Shown here one piece after another: positions 49,653-58,420 of a DNA stretch of 64,000 nucleotides. This DNA comes from Blasia pusilla. Its lineage: Eukaryota > Marchantiophyta > Marchantiopsida > Blasiales. The position numbers and the translations under genes are program-made. The notes beneath the pieces are model-generated. The model ran no database searches. It was not told where the DNA came from and saw only the letters and a program-made list of their open reading frames with translations. Within the stretch, counting starts at the first letter, position 1. The number at the start of each line of letters is the position of its first letter. The stretch covers positions 7,316,001-7,380,000 of the forward strand of contig CM114271.1 of the NCBI GenBank assembly GCA_050084515.1, given 5' to 3'.

Positions 49653-51107
49653 ATGGCATCGCCCTCTCCCTCTAGTGTGCCAGTGGAGGAGACTTGGGAG
49701 CCATTACTTGGGCCCAAGCTTACGGGAGGTGAGAAACGACGCTTGACACACTTCCTACGTGCTTATAGGAGTTGTTTTGCCTTTAGCATGAAGGAGTTGG
49801 GTTCTCTGGTTGGACCTGGTATACGGATTGATTTGGCTAGTGATACGCCAATCTTCCGTCATCCCTACCGATATAGTGATATGGAGAGGGACTTGATTCA
49901 GAGTAGGACGTTGGACCTTTTGGAGGCTGGATTAGTGGAGTTGTCCCATGGAGAGTATGCATAAGCCACTGTCATGCCTGCTAAAAAGGATATGCATGGC
50001 AACTACACGGATAGGCGGATGTGTGGAGATTACCGTCCTATCAATCGGCAAACCAAGGCCGATAGGTATGCCATGCCTACACCTGAGGAGATCTTTGATG
50101 TGGTGGGACAAGCAAAGATTTTCAGTACTTTGGATCTTCGGGCAGGATACCATCAATTGCTGATTCGGGAGAGTGACAAGGCCAAGACAACATTTTGGGG
50201 TGTCAACTCTCATGGCAAGGATTGTTTGTACCAGTGGAAATTCTTACCCTTTGGGTTGAAGAATGCACTGCCGAGTTTCAAGAGTGATGGATGGAGGATC
50301 CTAGCAGGGTTGGATTTTGTTCGGTGTTACATTGATGATATCTTGGTGTTCAGTAACACGGTGGAGGAGCATCAGATACATTTGCAGATGGTGTTTGAGC
50401 GGTTGAAAGCTCATGGTCTACGTTTGCATCCAGGAAAGTGTAAGTTCTTCCATGAGGATGTTGAGTACTTGGGTCATGTGATCTATCCAGGTGGTTTGGG
50501 AGTTCAGCAAGCAAAGGTGGAGGCTATTGCACTTATTCCGCGTCCGATAGATGTGAGTAGAGTTCGAGCATTCATGGGATTGGCGAACTACTATCGGAGG
50601 TATGTGAAGGGATTTAGTGCTATGGCAAAGCCTTTGAACCAATTGCTGAAATCAGATCAAAAGTGGCACTGGGGAGATGATCAGGAGAGAGCTTTTGTGG
50701 AGCTTAAGGCCCAGTTGGTGGCGGCGCCTATCTTGAGGAGACCTATCAGAGGGTGCCCATTTCAGTTACACACTGATTGGAGTAGGTTGGGACTTGGAGC
50801 GGTGTTGACACAACATGATGATGAGCACATGGAGTTTGTGGTGGCCTATGCAAGTCGTTCGAATAATGCAGCAGAGTCGCGCTATAGTTCATATGAGGGA
50901 GAGTGCTTGGCAATAGTGTGGGCTGTGGCACACTTTAGGTGTTACTTGTTTGGCACAAAATTTACCCTTGTTACTGATCACCAGCCGCTCAAGTGGTTGA
51001 TGGAGTCGGACAAGCTTACAGGGAAGCTTGCACGGTGGGCTCTTATCTTACAGGAGTATGACTTCCAGGTGGTACATAGACCTGGAGTTGCCAACCTTGA
51101 TCTTTGA
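49653..51107 (+). pseudogene. Reverse transcriptase and RNase H of element 2 (one nonsense codon)
   Basis: Two frames in the same phase, 49653-49964 and 49974-51107, are separated only by a TAA at 49962-49964; element 1 has a Ser codon there. The polymerase blocks are all present: VMPAKKD, CGDYRPINRQT, FSTLDLRAGYHQL, FLPFGLKNA and the catalytic RCYIDDILVFSN (YIDD, residues 119-122 of the second frame). After them come LHPGKCKFF and FMGLANYYRRYVKGF. RNase H follows with LHTDWSRLGLGAVLTQHDD, SSYEGECLA and TDHQPLKWLM, ending near HRPGVANLD. This is a standard Ty3/gypsy RT-RNase H, nearly intact. Confidence 0.93.
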
Positions 51108-51519
51108 TGGGTTGAGTAGGAACCCATGTACTAGCCAAGAGGATACAAGCGGGGCTAGATGGCATGGCGAGGTTGATGAGGAGATGGTGCCAGGTTGGCA
51201 TGCATCCGCCTTTTATGTTGGTTAGGTGGACTCTAGTATGGAGGACCACATGATATCTTACTCTAGTCGAGGGTAGATGGCCGGCCTTGAGATCCTAAGG
51301 TTGGAGATGGTGGTACGGATCACCGTGATATTCATGATGATGCGTTGGTGTTGGAGTTCCCTACGGATCAAGTAGGGTGCGGACATAGTGAGTGCCAAGG
51401 AGCGAGACCGTGTTCTTCAACGTGCTAAGAGGTATCGATTGGAGGGAACACATATTCTCCGCGTATGGGAGGATGGTAGAGTACAGTAGTGCCACATTTG
51501 ACTCGAGAGAGAGCGCATT

Positions 51520-52140
51520 GTGCGACATGCCCATGAGGAGTTGGGACATTTTGGGGTAAAGCGCACGTATAGCTTACTCCTTGGCGATTGGTGGCGTGGC
51601 ATGCATACTCAGGTGCAGCGATTGGTGTCACGTTGTATGGTTTGTGACCGGGTGAGGGCATCATTTAATGCCCCTACACCACAATTATACCCCTTGCCTA
51701 TTATAGGGTTGGGTTACCGTTGGAGTGTGGACTTTTTGGGACCGTTACCTTTTTGACCGACATCATCGATATGTGTTGGTGATGGTGGAGCACTTCTCCA
51801 AGTGGATTGAGTTGGTGGCATTACCGGACAAGGCAAGTGAGGAACGGCGTATGCGTTTCTGGATAGAGTGCTTAGTCATTTTGGTGCACCACCGGCTGAA
51901 GTCTTTGACCGACCACCGAGGTCTGAGTTTCAAGGTGAGTTTCAGGTCTTGTGTGACAAGGGGTTGATTGATCATCGGACCACGTCTCGAGATCATCCAG
52001 AGGCGGATGGTTTGGCTGAGCGTGTGGTTCAGACGGTGAAGAGGGCATTGCGCAAGTATGGCCTATAGAAGGGGCATCTTGGAGACTAGGATATTCAGTT
52101 GCCATGGTTAGCCATCGGGTATAGGTTGATCGCCAAGCAT
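51520..52140 (+). pseudogene. DDE integrase of element 2 (frameshifted)
   Basis: The frame 51520-51756 has the zinc-binding module (HAHEELGHFGVKRTYSLL ... CMVCDRV) and the first catalytic Asp in WSVDFLGPLP. The frame 51725-51967 continues with VEHFSKWIELVALPDKA. The frame 51868-52068 has the second Asp region FGAPPAEVFDRP, then FQGEFQVLCDKGLIDHRTTS and the catalytic Glu in ADGLAERVVQTVK. It is therefore a retroviral-type integrase; no tyrosine recombinase is seen. Two frameshifts break it. Confidence 0.9.
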
Positions 52141-52142
52141 CC

Positions 52143-52614
52143 TTGGCTTCCTTCTCACCTTATTTTTGTTATCGGCCGAGATCCGGACTTGCTAGCAAAG
52201 CAATTCGTTGGGAGTCTAGTGAGGTGGTGAACCTTGATGACCCGAGAGATGTGGATGAGGGTGTGTTCTCGGGCGGAGCTCTTCGGAGAGTTATGCCAAC
52301 GGCCTTTGAGAATCTTGCCATTGCTCAACACGGGGATACGTTGCGGTATGCAACCATTGGGTGGAGGTTATCGACCATCGATTCAGAGGTTCCATGTGGG
52401 GACTATGTCTTTGGCAGCACATTGCCCGACAACGTTGGATGTGACGACAGGCCGCACTATTTTACGAGTGCGTGAGGTGTTAGCTTCTGGAGTTCTCATG
52501 TTGGAGGGTCGTGATGGAGTTGTTTGGAAGGACCATGTGCGTAATTGTGCGCCATATCATCTTCCAAATGTGGATGGTACTGTTGACCCAAGCTTAGCCA
52601 TGATACGTGCTAGC
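52143..52614 (+). pseudogene. Integrase C-terminal / linker domain of element 2
   Basis: Two overlapping frames (52143-52475 and 52234-52617) encode the region between integrase core and PHD finger. The recognisable part is GRTILRVREVLASGVLMLEG, RDGVVWKDHVRNCAPYHLPN and a short linker. Element 3 carries the same block in an open frame (54253-54675). Its function is unknown; by position it corresponds to the C-terminal DNA-binding region of integrases. A 4-bp duplication (TAGCTAGC) at 52611-52618 shifts the frame just before the PHD finger. Confidence 0.75.
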
Positions 52615-52615
52615 T

Positions 52616-52768
52616 AGCTTGAGGTGCATGTTGTGTGGATATGCTGGTAACGCAGCCTGTATGTTGGTGTGTGATCGGTGTTCTAGGGGTTGGCACATGA
52701 TGTGTTTGACTCCACGTTTGGATGTTGTTCCTACTGGAAGGTGGGTTTGTCCTCGATGTACTTAGGAG
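52616..52768 (+). pseudogene. C-terminal PHD finger of element 2
   Basis: In the frame beginning AGC at 52616 the protein runs uninterrupted to TAG at 52766-52768. It contains a complete C4HC3 set: CMLC, then 11 residues, CDRC, four residues, H in GWH, two residues, C, 14 residues and CPRC. GWH and CPRC are typical of PHD fingers, which read histone H3 tails. The finger itself is intact, but the 4-bp duplication upstream puts it out of frame with integrase. Such a reader could steer integration or expression; that is inference. Confidence 0.88.
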
Positions 52769-52924
52769 AGGTAGATGACTTGATCTTTGCATGATATGGA
52801 TTACAGATGTGCGACTTACGATGGGGCAACCTAGCACCCGGCCTTCTGATTTGGGCATCCAAGAAGGTGTATAGCATGTAGTAGATGTATAGGGCTACCA
52901 GGAGTTAGAGGACCTAACCGCTTG

Positions 52925-52935
52925 ATTAGGGGGCG
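52925..52935 (+). promoter_or_regulatory. G-rich polypurine-tract-like motif before B1
   Basis: ATTAGGGGGCG abuts B1. Element 3 has TAGAGGGGCG in the same position before B1' (minus strand, about 54066-54075). Conservation of RGGGGCG at the same border in two diverged subfamilies suggests a plus-strand priming tract. Confidence 0.6.
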
Positions 52936-53042
52936 AGTTGTGGTACACTTGCGTTTGTGGATACTCTCGTCTATGTTATGTATGTATGTGCGTATGGTAT
53001 GTCAGCGATGTATGTTGTATGACGATGTGGATTCGCACGACA
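52936..53042 (+). repeat. Internal repeat B1 of element 2
   Basis: 107 bp, AGTTGTGGTACACTTGCG to TTCGCACGACA, nearly identical (about three mismatches) to B2 at 53412-53518. It is preceded immediately by the G-rich TTAGGGGGCG and followed by GC and then A2. Confidence 0.93.
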
Positions 53043-53044
53043 GC

Positions 53045-53412
53045 TGTCATGACCATACGGATTATGTCGTAGAGTATGGTGTGCTGGTAGAGGCCATTCC
53101 TTATGTAGGACCGTAGTGGCTTGGTAGAGATGCGGTTCCATATATAGGGTTGGGGGTTACTCACTTGGGGGTGACTTTCCCAGTAGGGCCCGCTCTTAGG
53201 TTGGAGGATATAAGGTGGCTTGCCCTCAAAGAACAGTCAGTTCTTTGAGTTGAGCCTGTTGCGTTGGGAGTTAGCCTTGGTAGTGAGTAGAGCTCTTGGC
53301 TATGGTGTTTCCCGCAAGCTTCGACCTAGATTCTCCCATCATGGAGTGGGTTTGGCTCGATTGTATGTGATTGTAAACGTGTTTTATGACAGTAGGTCTT
53401 TCACGGATTTCA
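53045..53412 (+). repeat. Right-end repeat A2 of element 2
   Basis: Nearly identical to A1 (43925-44292), starting TGTCATGACC directly after B1 plus GC, and continuing into B2. The B1/A2 border reads GACAGCTGTC, a perfect palindrome that joins the two element ends. Confidence 0.93.
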
Positions 53413-53518
53413 GTTGTGGTACACTTGCGTTTGTGGATACTCTCGTCTATGTTATGTATGTATGTGCGGATGGTATGTCAGCGATGTATGTTGTATGAAG
53501 ATGTGGATTCGCACGACA
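53412..53518 (+). repeat. Right terminal repeat B2 of element 2
   Basis: Second copy of B (see 52936-53042). Its end GCACGACA at 53518 is the right border of the insertion, followed by CCAAACCCACTC of the interrupted A2' repeat of element 3. Confidence 0.93.
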
Positions 53519-53953
53519 CCAAACCCACTCTCCTAATGAGAGGCTTGGGTTACATTCACAAGGCAAGGGACCATAGCTCCGTCGCTTCATGCCAAGAGGT
53601 TCAACAAAGAGAGAATGAGCTCTCTCCTCTCCCCTTGAGGTATACCCCTCCCCTCTCCCAAGCTCTCTCCATGGTAACCTATTCTCCCAAGTCATCTCCT
53701 TGGCTCTTGACCCGATGTAGGAGGTCAAGGGCCACTTACCAAAAATAAAAATTCGATCATATACTCAAAATGGTACTTACCTAAAATAGTAAGTTCCTCA
53801 ATATGGCTCCAAATGAGTTGAAACGAAGGGGAAACCTGCTCTCTCACATTTCCCAAGACCTTAGCAAGTCATCCTTGACCTACTGAGCCTGTCCTCCACT
53901 ACTCACGAAGGTGCTCTACTACATCTTACCGATCTATCCTAAAAGACGTGACA
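53519..53953 (-). repeat. A2' of element 3, right of the element 2 insertion
   Basis: On the minus strand it starts TGTCACGTCTTTTAGG at 53953 and contains blocks shared with A1' of element 1: GGTTTCCCCTTCG, GAGCCATAT, AACCTCTTGGCATGA and CCCAAGCCTCTCATTAG. It ends at the insertion point and continues at 41852. Total A2' is about 515 bp. Confidence 0.85.
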
Positions 53954-53955
53954 GT

Positions 53956-54065
53956 TGTCGTGCGCATACACATCGCTGTCACCGAACACACACAAAAACA
54001 CACACGATCCCATGCTCACTCATGGCATCCATACATAGAGGCGAGAAATACCAAAATATGTCCAA
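53956..54065 (-). repeat. Internal repeat B1' of element 3
   Basis: Reads on the plus strand TGTCGTGCGCATACACATCG to CCAAAATATGTCCAA. It is a second copy of B2' (41642-41772). Two bases (GT) separate it from A2', mirroring the GC spacer in element 2. Confidence 0.85.
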
Positions 54066-54252
54066 TCGCCCCTCTAGTTGGTGGTTAGGTCACTGTAACT
54101 CCAAATAGCCATCTATCCCTACCTACCACGACATACACCTCTAGGACGCTAAGAGCAGAAAGATCAAGTGCTCATGTGGCCCCATCGTTAGTCGCCTTTC
54201 TGTCATCCATGTCACAAAAAAATTCGGAATCGAAACCTACCTAGTATCTCCT

Positions 54253-54680
54253 CTATGTACATCTGGGACACATCCATCGTCCCCGAGGAACCCTAGTGAG
54301 AGGTGGTGTCAGACATGCCATATGCCAACCTCTCAAACATCCATCACAGACTAGCATCCTGGCCGCACCACCAGGAGATCCACATAACATACAACGCAAA
54401 CTTGCAGGAACTACTGCTGAGCTCACATCTACTGTACCATCAATGGTAGGAAGGTGACATGGCGCATAATTATGCACATGGTCCTTCCATACCATACCAT
54501 CGCGTCCCTCCAGCAAGAGAACACCAGAGGGCAAAACGTCACGCACTCTCAGGATAGTGCGCCTTGCAGTCACATCCAACATCGTCAGTGCCGTCTGCTG
54601 CAAGTAGACATAATCTCCCTGATGAAACCTCCAGATAGTTGGTCGATAACCACCACCCCGAATAGTTGCGCGCACGTCTC
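54253..54680 (-). pseudogene. Integrase C-terminal domain and PHD finger of element 3 (truncated)
   Basis: A 140-residue open minus-strand frame. It begins inside the integrase C-terminal domain (GGGYRPTIWRFHQGDYVYLQ, RTILRVRDVLPSGVLLLEG, VWKDHVHNYAPCHLP) and ends with a complete PHD finger: CMLC, 11 residues, CDGC, four residues, H, two residues, C, 14 residues, CPRC, then a stop. In this copy the linker and finger share one frame, showing that the PHD is part of the polyprotein. Upstream, near 54680, the sequence switches abruptly to the gag of element 5, so the rest of element 3 is lost. Confidence 0.88.
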
Positions 54681-55438
54681 TAGGATGTGAGGCATACGAA
54701 AGAGGGCCTTTTCGGCGCTCGGTTTAAGTCCACTTAAGAAGATCACCTTTTTCATATGTTCATCCGTGGAAAGTGCACTCATGAGTGCACTAAACTCTTG
54801 CACATAAGCGCCAAGGGATCCGCTCTGGCGTAACCTCACAACCTCCATGCCATTGCAATACTCCTGATATTCCAGAGTGAATCGGTTCCCAATCAACTCC
54901 TTGAAATCTTCCCAACTCAACGTTTTCCCACGGCCTAGATGTTCTTTACGGTGAGCCGTCCATCAATGGAGAGCGTGATTCTTCAGAAACGTAACGTGAC
55001 CGCCACAGTTACCTTGTCTTGTTCATCTGCCTTTTGTGCTTCGAAATAAAGTTCGAGTTCCGTTAGAAACTCGCTCACTTTCCAAGGACGCCCCATTCCT
55101 GTGAATGGCGTTGGCAAATTTGTCTTACAAAGCTTCTTGTCGAAACTAGAGGCTCCATTTGACTTGAATTCCATTATCACCTTGCTGTGTTCGGCCATCT
55201 GGTTCGCCATCACCTTCATCAATCCCATCATTTGGATATAAAAGGCCGGATCGTTTGAGTTTGGAATCGAAGGTCCCGCGGAAAGATTTTCGGTTGGAAC
55301 ATCCTCATGTCTATGACTTGGCACTTTGGGAGTCGCCATTTCCACCTTTGGCTCTCGGTCCGTCATTGATTCGTCTCTTGGTTTTTTTGCTTTGACTCGC
55401 GGTTTCCTCAGTTCTTCGCCCTTGGTCGCCATTTGCAA
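54680..55438 (-). pseudogene. Gag of element 5 (another gypsy-type element)
   Basis: Frames 54983-55438 and 54585-54920 encode a retrotransposon gag. The N-terminal half is Lys/Pro-rich (RKPRVKAKKPRDE), followed by LPTPFTGMGRPWKVSEFLTE-type sequence. After a frameshift come the conserved block MSWEDFKELIGNRF and the coiled segment GSLGAYVQEFSALMSAL. It lies just downstream of a plant-type primer-binding site. It differs from the gag of elements 1 and 2, so it is a different family. It is fused near 54680 to the tail of element 3. Confidence 0.82.
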
Positions 55439-55569
55439 GTCTTCCCTTTCTCAGATCTCCTCCCCGCCTCTTGTGTTCCTCCTTGGGCGTCGCGGTCTTC
55501 CGGCTACCTTGAGTTCTCCCCAAACGTCCAGATCTTCTAGGACCCCAAGCTCACGCTCATCAAGGATTA

Positions 55570-55581
55570 GCTCTGATACCA
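55570..55581 (-). promoter_or_regulatory. Primer-binding site of element 5
   Basis: Minus-strand TGGTATCAGAGC (initiator Met-tRNA type), about 130 bases upstream of the gag start and two bases inside the probable LTR end (TGCTGTGCGC on the plus strand at 55584). Confidence 0.93.
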
Positions 55582-55583
55582 CG

Positions 55584-56455
55584 TGCTGTGCGCCTACTCT
55601 CCTTGAACGTTAATCTTGTTTGTTGCGGAAGCGTGCGTTCAGTAGGTCACGCTCTCAACGCTGATCTGCATCCTAACACGTCCTCTGGTTAGTCGGGTCT
55701 TGGATCAATCAACGGGCTAACTTTTTGAGTTCTCGTCTCGGACTCTCATCAAGCTCAACCTTCCTAGTTTCGCGGTTTACAACACGGGCAAGTCTCGAAA
55801 GACTTGGGACAGACTTTCTGGTCGGTTCAGGAACCTAAAACGGCGTTTCGCGCCTGGCGATTCCAACTGTCTGATGGACATCCAATTAGTTCCTCACCAA
55901 GACTCGCACGAAGTGAATCTCGGGTTGGAATCCAAGTGTGGCGTACAAAGTCTACTCCCTTGGATCAGGTTTGGGTTTCGAGTTCCAACGCCAAACTCCC
56001 ATTCCATCACGTGCCTTTGAAACGCCGTTTGGTGCCCAAAGTGGGGATTCGTGTTCCAAGACATCTTGGAGAGATTCCTCCCTTACTAGTACTTCTGGGG
56101 ATCTCCGGGGCCCCCCTACATTTAGGGAAAGACACCCGGGCCTCTCGAATTGGCCCTCAACCCGATTGCTCTCACAATTTTTTCTGGCCAATATCTCAGC
56201 ATGTACGTATGATTTTGCTAAGATCTTTAATGAGTTGGAAGCATCTCAAGATAAGCTTTCCAACGTGCCCTTACTTGTTCCGAATGCAGCTTGGAGCTCA
56301 ACGTTATGGTCCTAAACACAGTCACATTCTCCCAAACGCTAGTCGTGTTCCAAATTGGTTCTCACCTCTTTGGCAACCAACCTCCCAAGACTCAACTCAT
56401 CTCAAGTCTTGGTTCGCGTTTGGTCTAGGTTTCCTGGTCGCGATCACTAACGCAT
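55584..56455 (-). repeat. Probable 5' LTR of element 5 (outer end not determined)
   Basis: Sequence directly upstream of the primer site in the element's sense; its inner end would be ...GCACAGCA. No second LTR is in the window, so the outer border is a guess. Its first 130 bases are weakly similar to 7604-7740. ORFs across it (such as 55804-56457) carry no motif and are probably fortuitous. Confidence 0.5.
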
Positions 56456-58420
56456 GAAACGCACAACTCTGTTCCGCATTTCGTCTCTTAGACTTTTCCA
56501 AGAGACTTTTCCAAACGCCTCTCCAAAGCGCAAACCTCGCAGCGTGAGTTCACTTGAGTTCTGATGTTTCGCTTGGCGCCTATTTGGTGTTGTTTGGTTA
56601 TGAGGGTCGCGACAATGTGGGAGGTAGCTTATCTCTTGGTGTGGTTGTAGAGGTATGCCAAAGTGGGATGCAAGGCAACTCAACTCTTGACGACACAATC
56701 ATGGAAACATCTTGGGCATGACGTGTAGAATCATCTTGAATGAATTGATCTTCGCTAGCTCCTAGATGAATATCATGATTTTCTTCTACCAAAACTCCAT
56801 CCACATTGAAAGGTTTGAAATAAGATCAAAAGCTAACAAATATTAGAAGGAACATCAATATGACTGTTCAATGGTTTAGGGTAAGAATGGGTAAGACATG
56901 CGTTGGAATATGACCTTATGATTGGGCTTCCAATAATTGGCTGGTGGCATTGATAATGGGGATACTTGGAATGGCATGTACTATTGGAGTAGATCCAGAG
57001 AGAAATTTAACAAACTAGTTTGGTCTCTTGTACTCTTGTTGATAGGTCTTTTTTTTTCTTCAGAGAACTGCCATTTTTTTAGCATGAAAGGCCGGTTTCT
57101 ATTTTTGCGCTTTGCCTCGCAAAAGCTTACAAAAATCCCGTATATCTACATGATGCGGTGCAATTTGAGTCAAGAAGAACATAGGAATTATAAATCAGTG
57201 AAATCAAATGTAAGCGAGGAATAGTTTGGCATGGGGAAAGATCATGGATGGAATGAACTTACGTTAGAGACATGTTGAAGGAAGCATGTTCTACTTCCAA
57301 TTCGCGTGCAAAATTCTCTACTCAACAGGCATGATGTCATTTTTGAGCCTCTGCACGAGCCAATTTGCAAAAATCACGTAGATTTGTATGTGTAGGATTT
57401 GATGGAAAAGGAAGTACGTAAAAAAATTGGGGAAATATGCAAGATTTAAGTCATGAAGGAAGATGTCATAGAAGAAAGGATACTATGGAATGAAACATTC
57501 TTACGATGTAGCAAAGAAGCATTGTGCTTACATTGGAGAATGGTGCTTCAATATGCCGAGATGTTCCCCAATTCTTGAAGATGCGATAGGTATATTTGTG
57601 ATGGGAGTCAATAGTCGTCTCTCCACGTCCATCAATACGTGATTGAGACTCGATATCTGCATTGTAACGAAACATTGGAGAGAATAAGAAAATAATACAT
57701 TTTATGAATAGCCTACCATCGCACAAGCCTGAGGACGACGGTCTCAATTCAAGGAAATTGTGGTCATGATCAATTCTCATGCCTAATGCTATTATGCTTA
57801 GCATAGGCATGTGGTAGGACTCAAAGTAGCATAGCCATAGCAAAGATGATCATCTCCTTGCATGTGCAATTGTACTAACACTACCCGCCGCCGCTCCTAA
57901 GATCCGAAATAGTGAGAGGCGGCTGCCACTAGCAATGGCATAACACCATGTAGGTAGGCTTCACTCTTGGATGGTCTCTACGTCGAGAGCCAAAAATAGG
58001 GACATGGAGCCGCCAATGTCTAGCAATAATATTCGACCGCACTTGTAGAGGCCATAATGAGAGCCCCGTCCAATGGGGTGAATCCTCCTTGGCGATGGTA
58101 GCATGGATGAATAAGATTTATATCTAAAATGGTTATGGCCCCCAAAGTAAGTGCAAGGATTTTAAACTTTTCATTTTCATTAAGTGATTGAACTTGGATG
58201 TAGGTCCATTAGAGGAGAGAGTTATTGGATGTATATATAATGCATTTTTGGATAAGGATGTATGATGTGTAGATGGGTTTGAACCAATGTATTGTACACC
58301 TTTGGAATGAATGATTATAGAAATTTGCATTGAGATAAGGCAAGGTTGTGTAATAGAGATTGAGTGATTGAACCAAGGTTGCACGGAAATGAACATGCCT
58401 AACGGGTCCCCCACATGCAC
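56456..58420. other. No gene recognised
   Basis: Moderately AT-rich intergenic sequence. The ORFs present are short, overlap one another and show no known domain. Confidence 0.4.

Larger units (their letters stand above)
43925..53518 (+). mobile_element. Element 2: methyltransferase- and PHD-bearing gypsy-related retroelement with split direct repeats
   Basis: About 9.6 kb, running from TGTCATGACC (43925) to GCACGACA (53518). It is inserted in the A2' repeat of element 3 with CCAA (or ACCAA/CCAAA) present on both sides. Order: repeat A, leader of about 1.5 kb, Gag, CCHC knuckles, aspartic protease, C5 DNA methyltransferase, reverse transcriptase, RNase H, DDE integrase, C-terminal domain with PHD finger, then repeats B-A-B. 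The ends are short inverted repeats (TGTCAT / ATGACA-like, TGTC...GACA). No tRNA primer site of the usual plant type follows repeat A. Several frameshifts and one nonsense codon break the polyprotein, but most domains are intact in length and active-site residues. Confidence 0.9.

Noticed and set aside
43925-53518. DIRS/Ngaro element with tyrosine recombinase
   Set aside because: The repeats suggest it, but no recombinase motifs were found. The Pol end has a clear zinc-binding plus DDE integrase, and a short target duplication is present.
55804-56457. 217-residue ORF
   Set aside because: It lies across the probable LTR of element 5, has no motif and overlaps another long frame of equal quality; treated as fortuitous.
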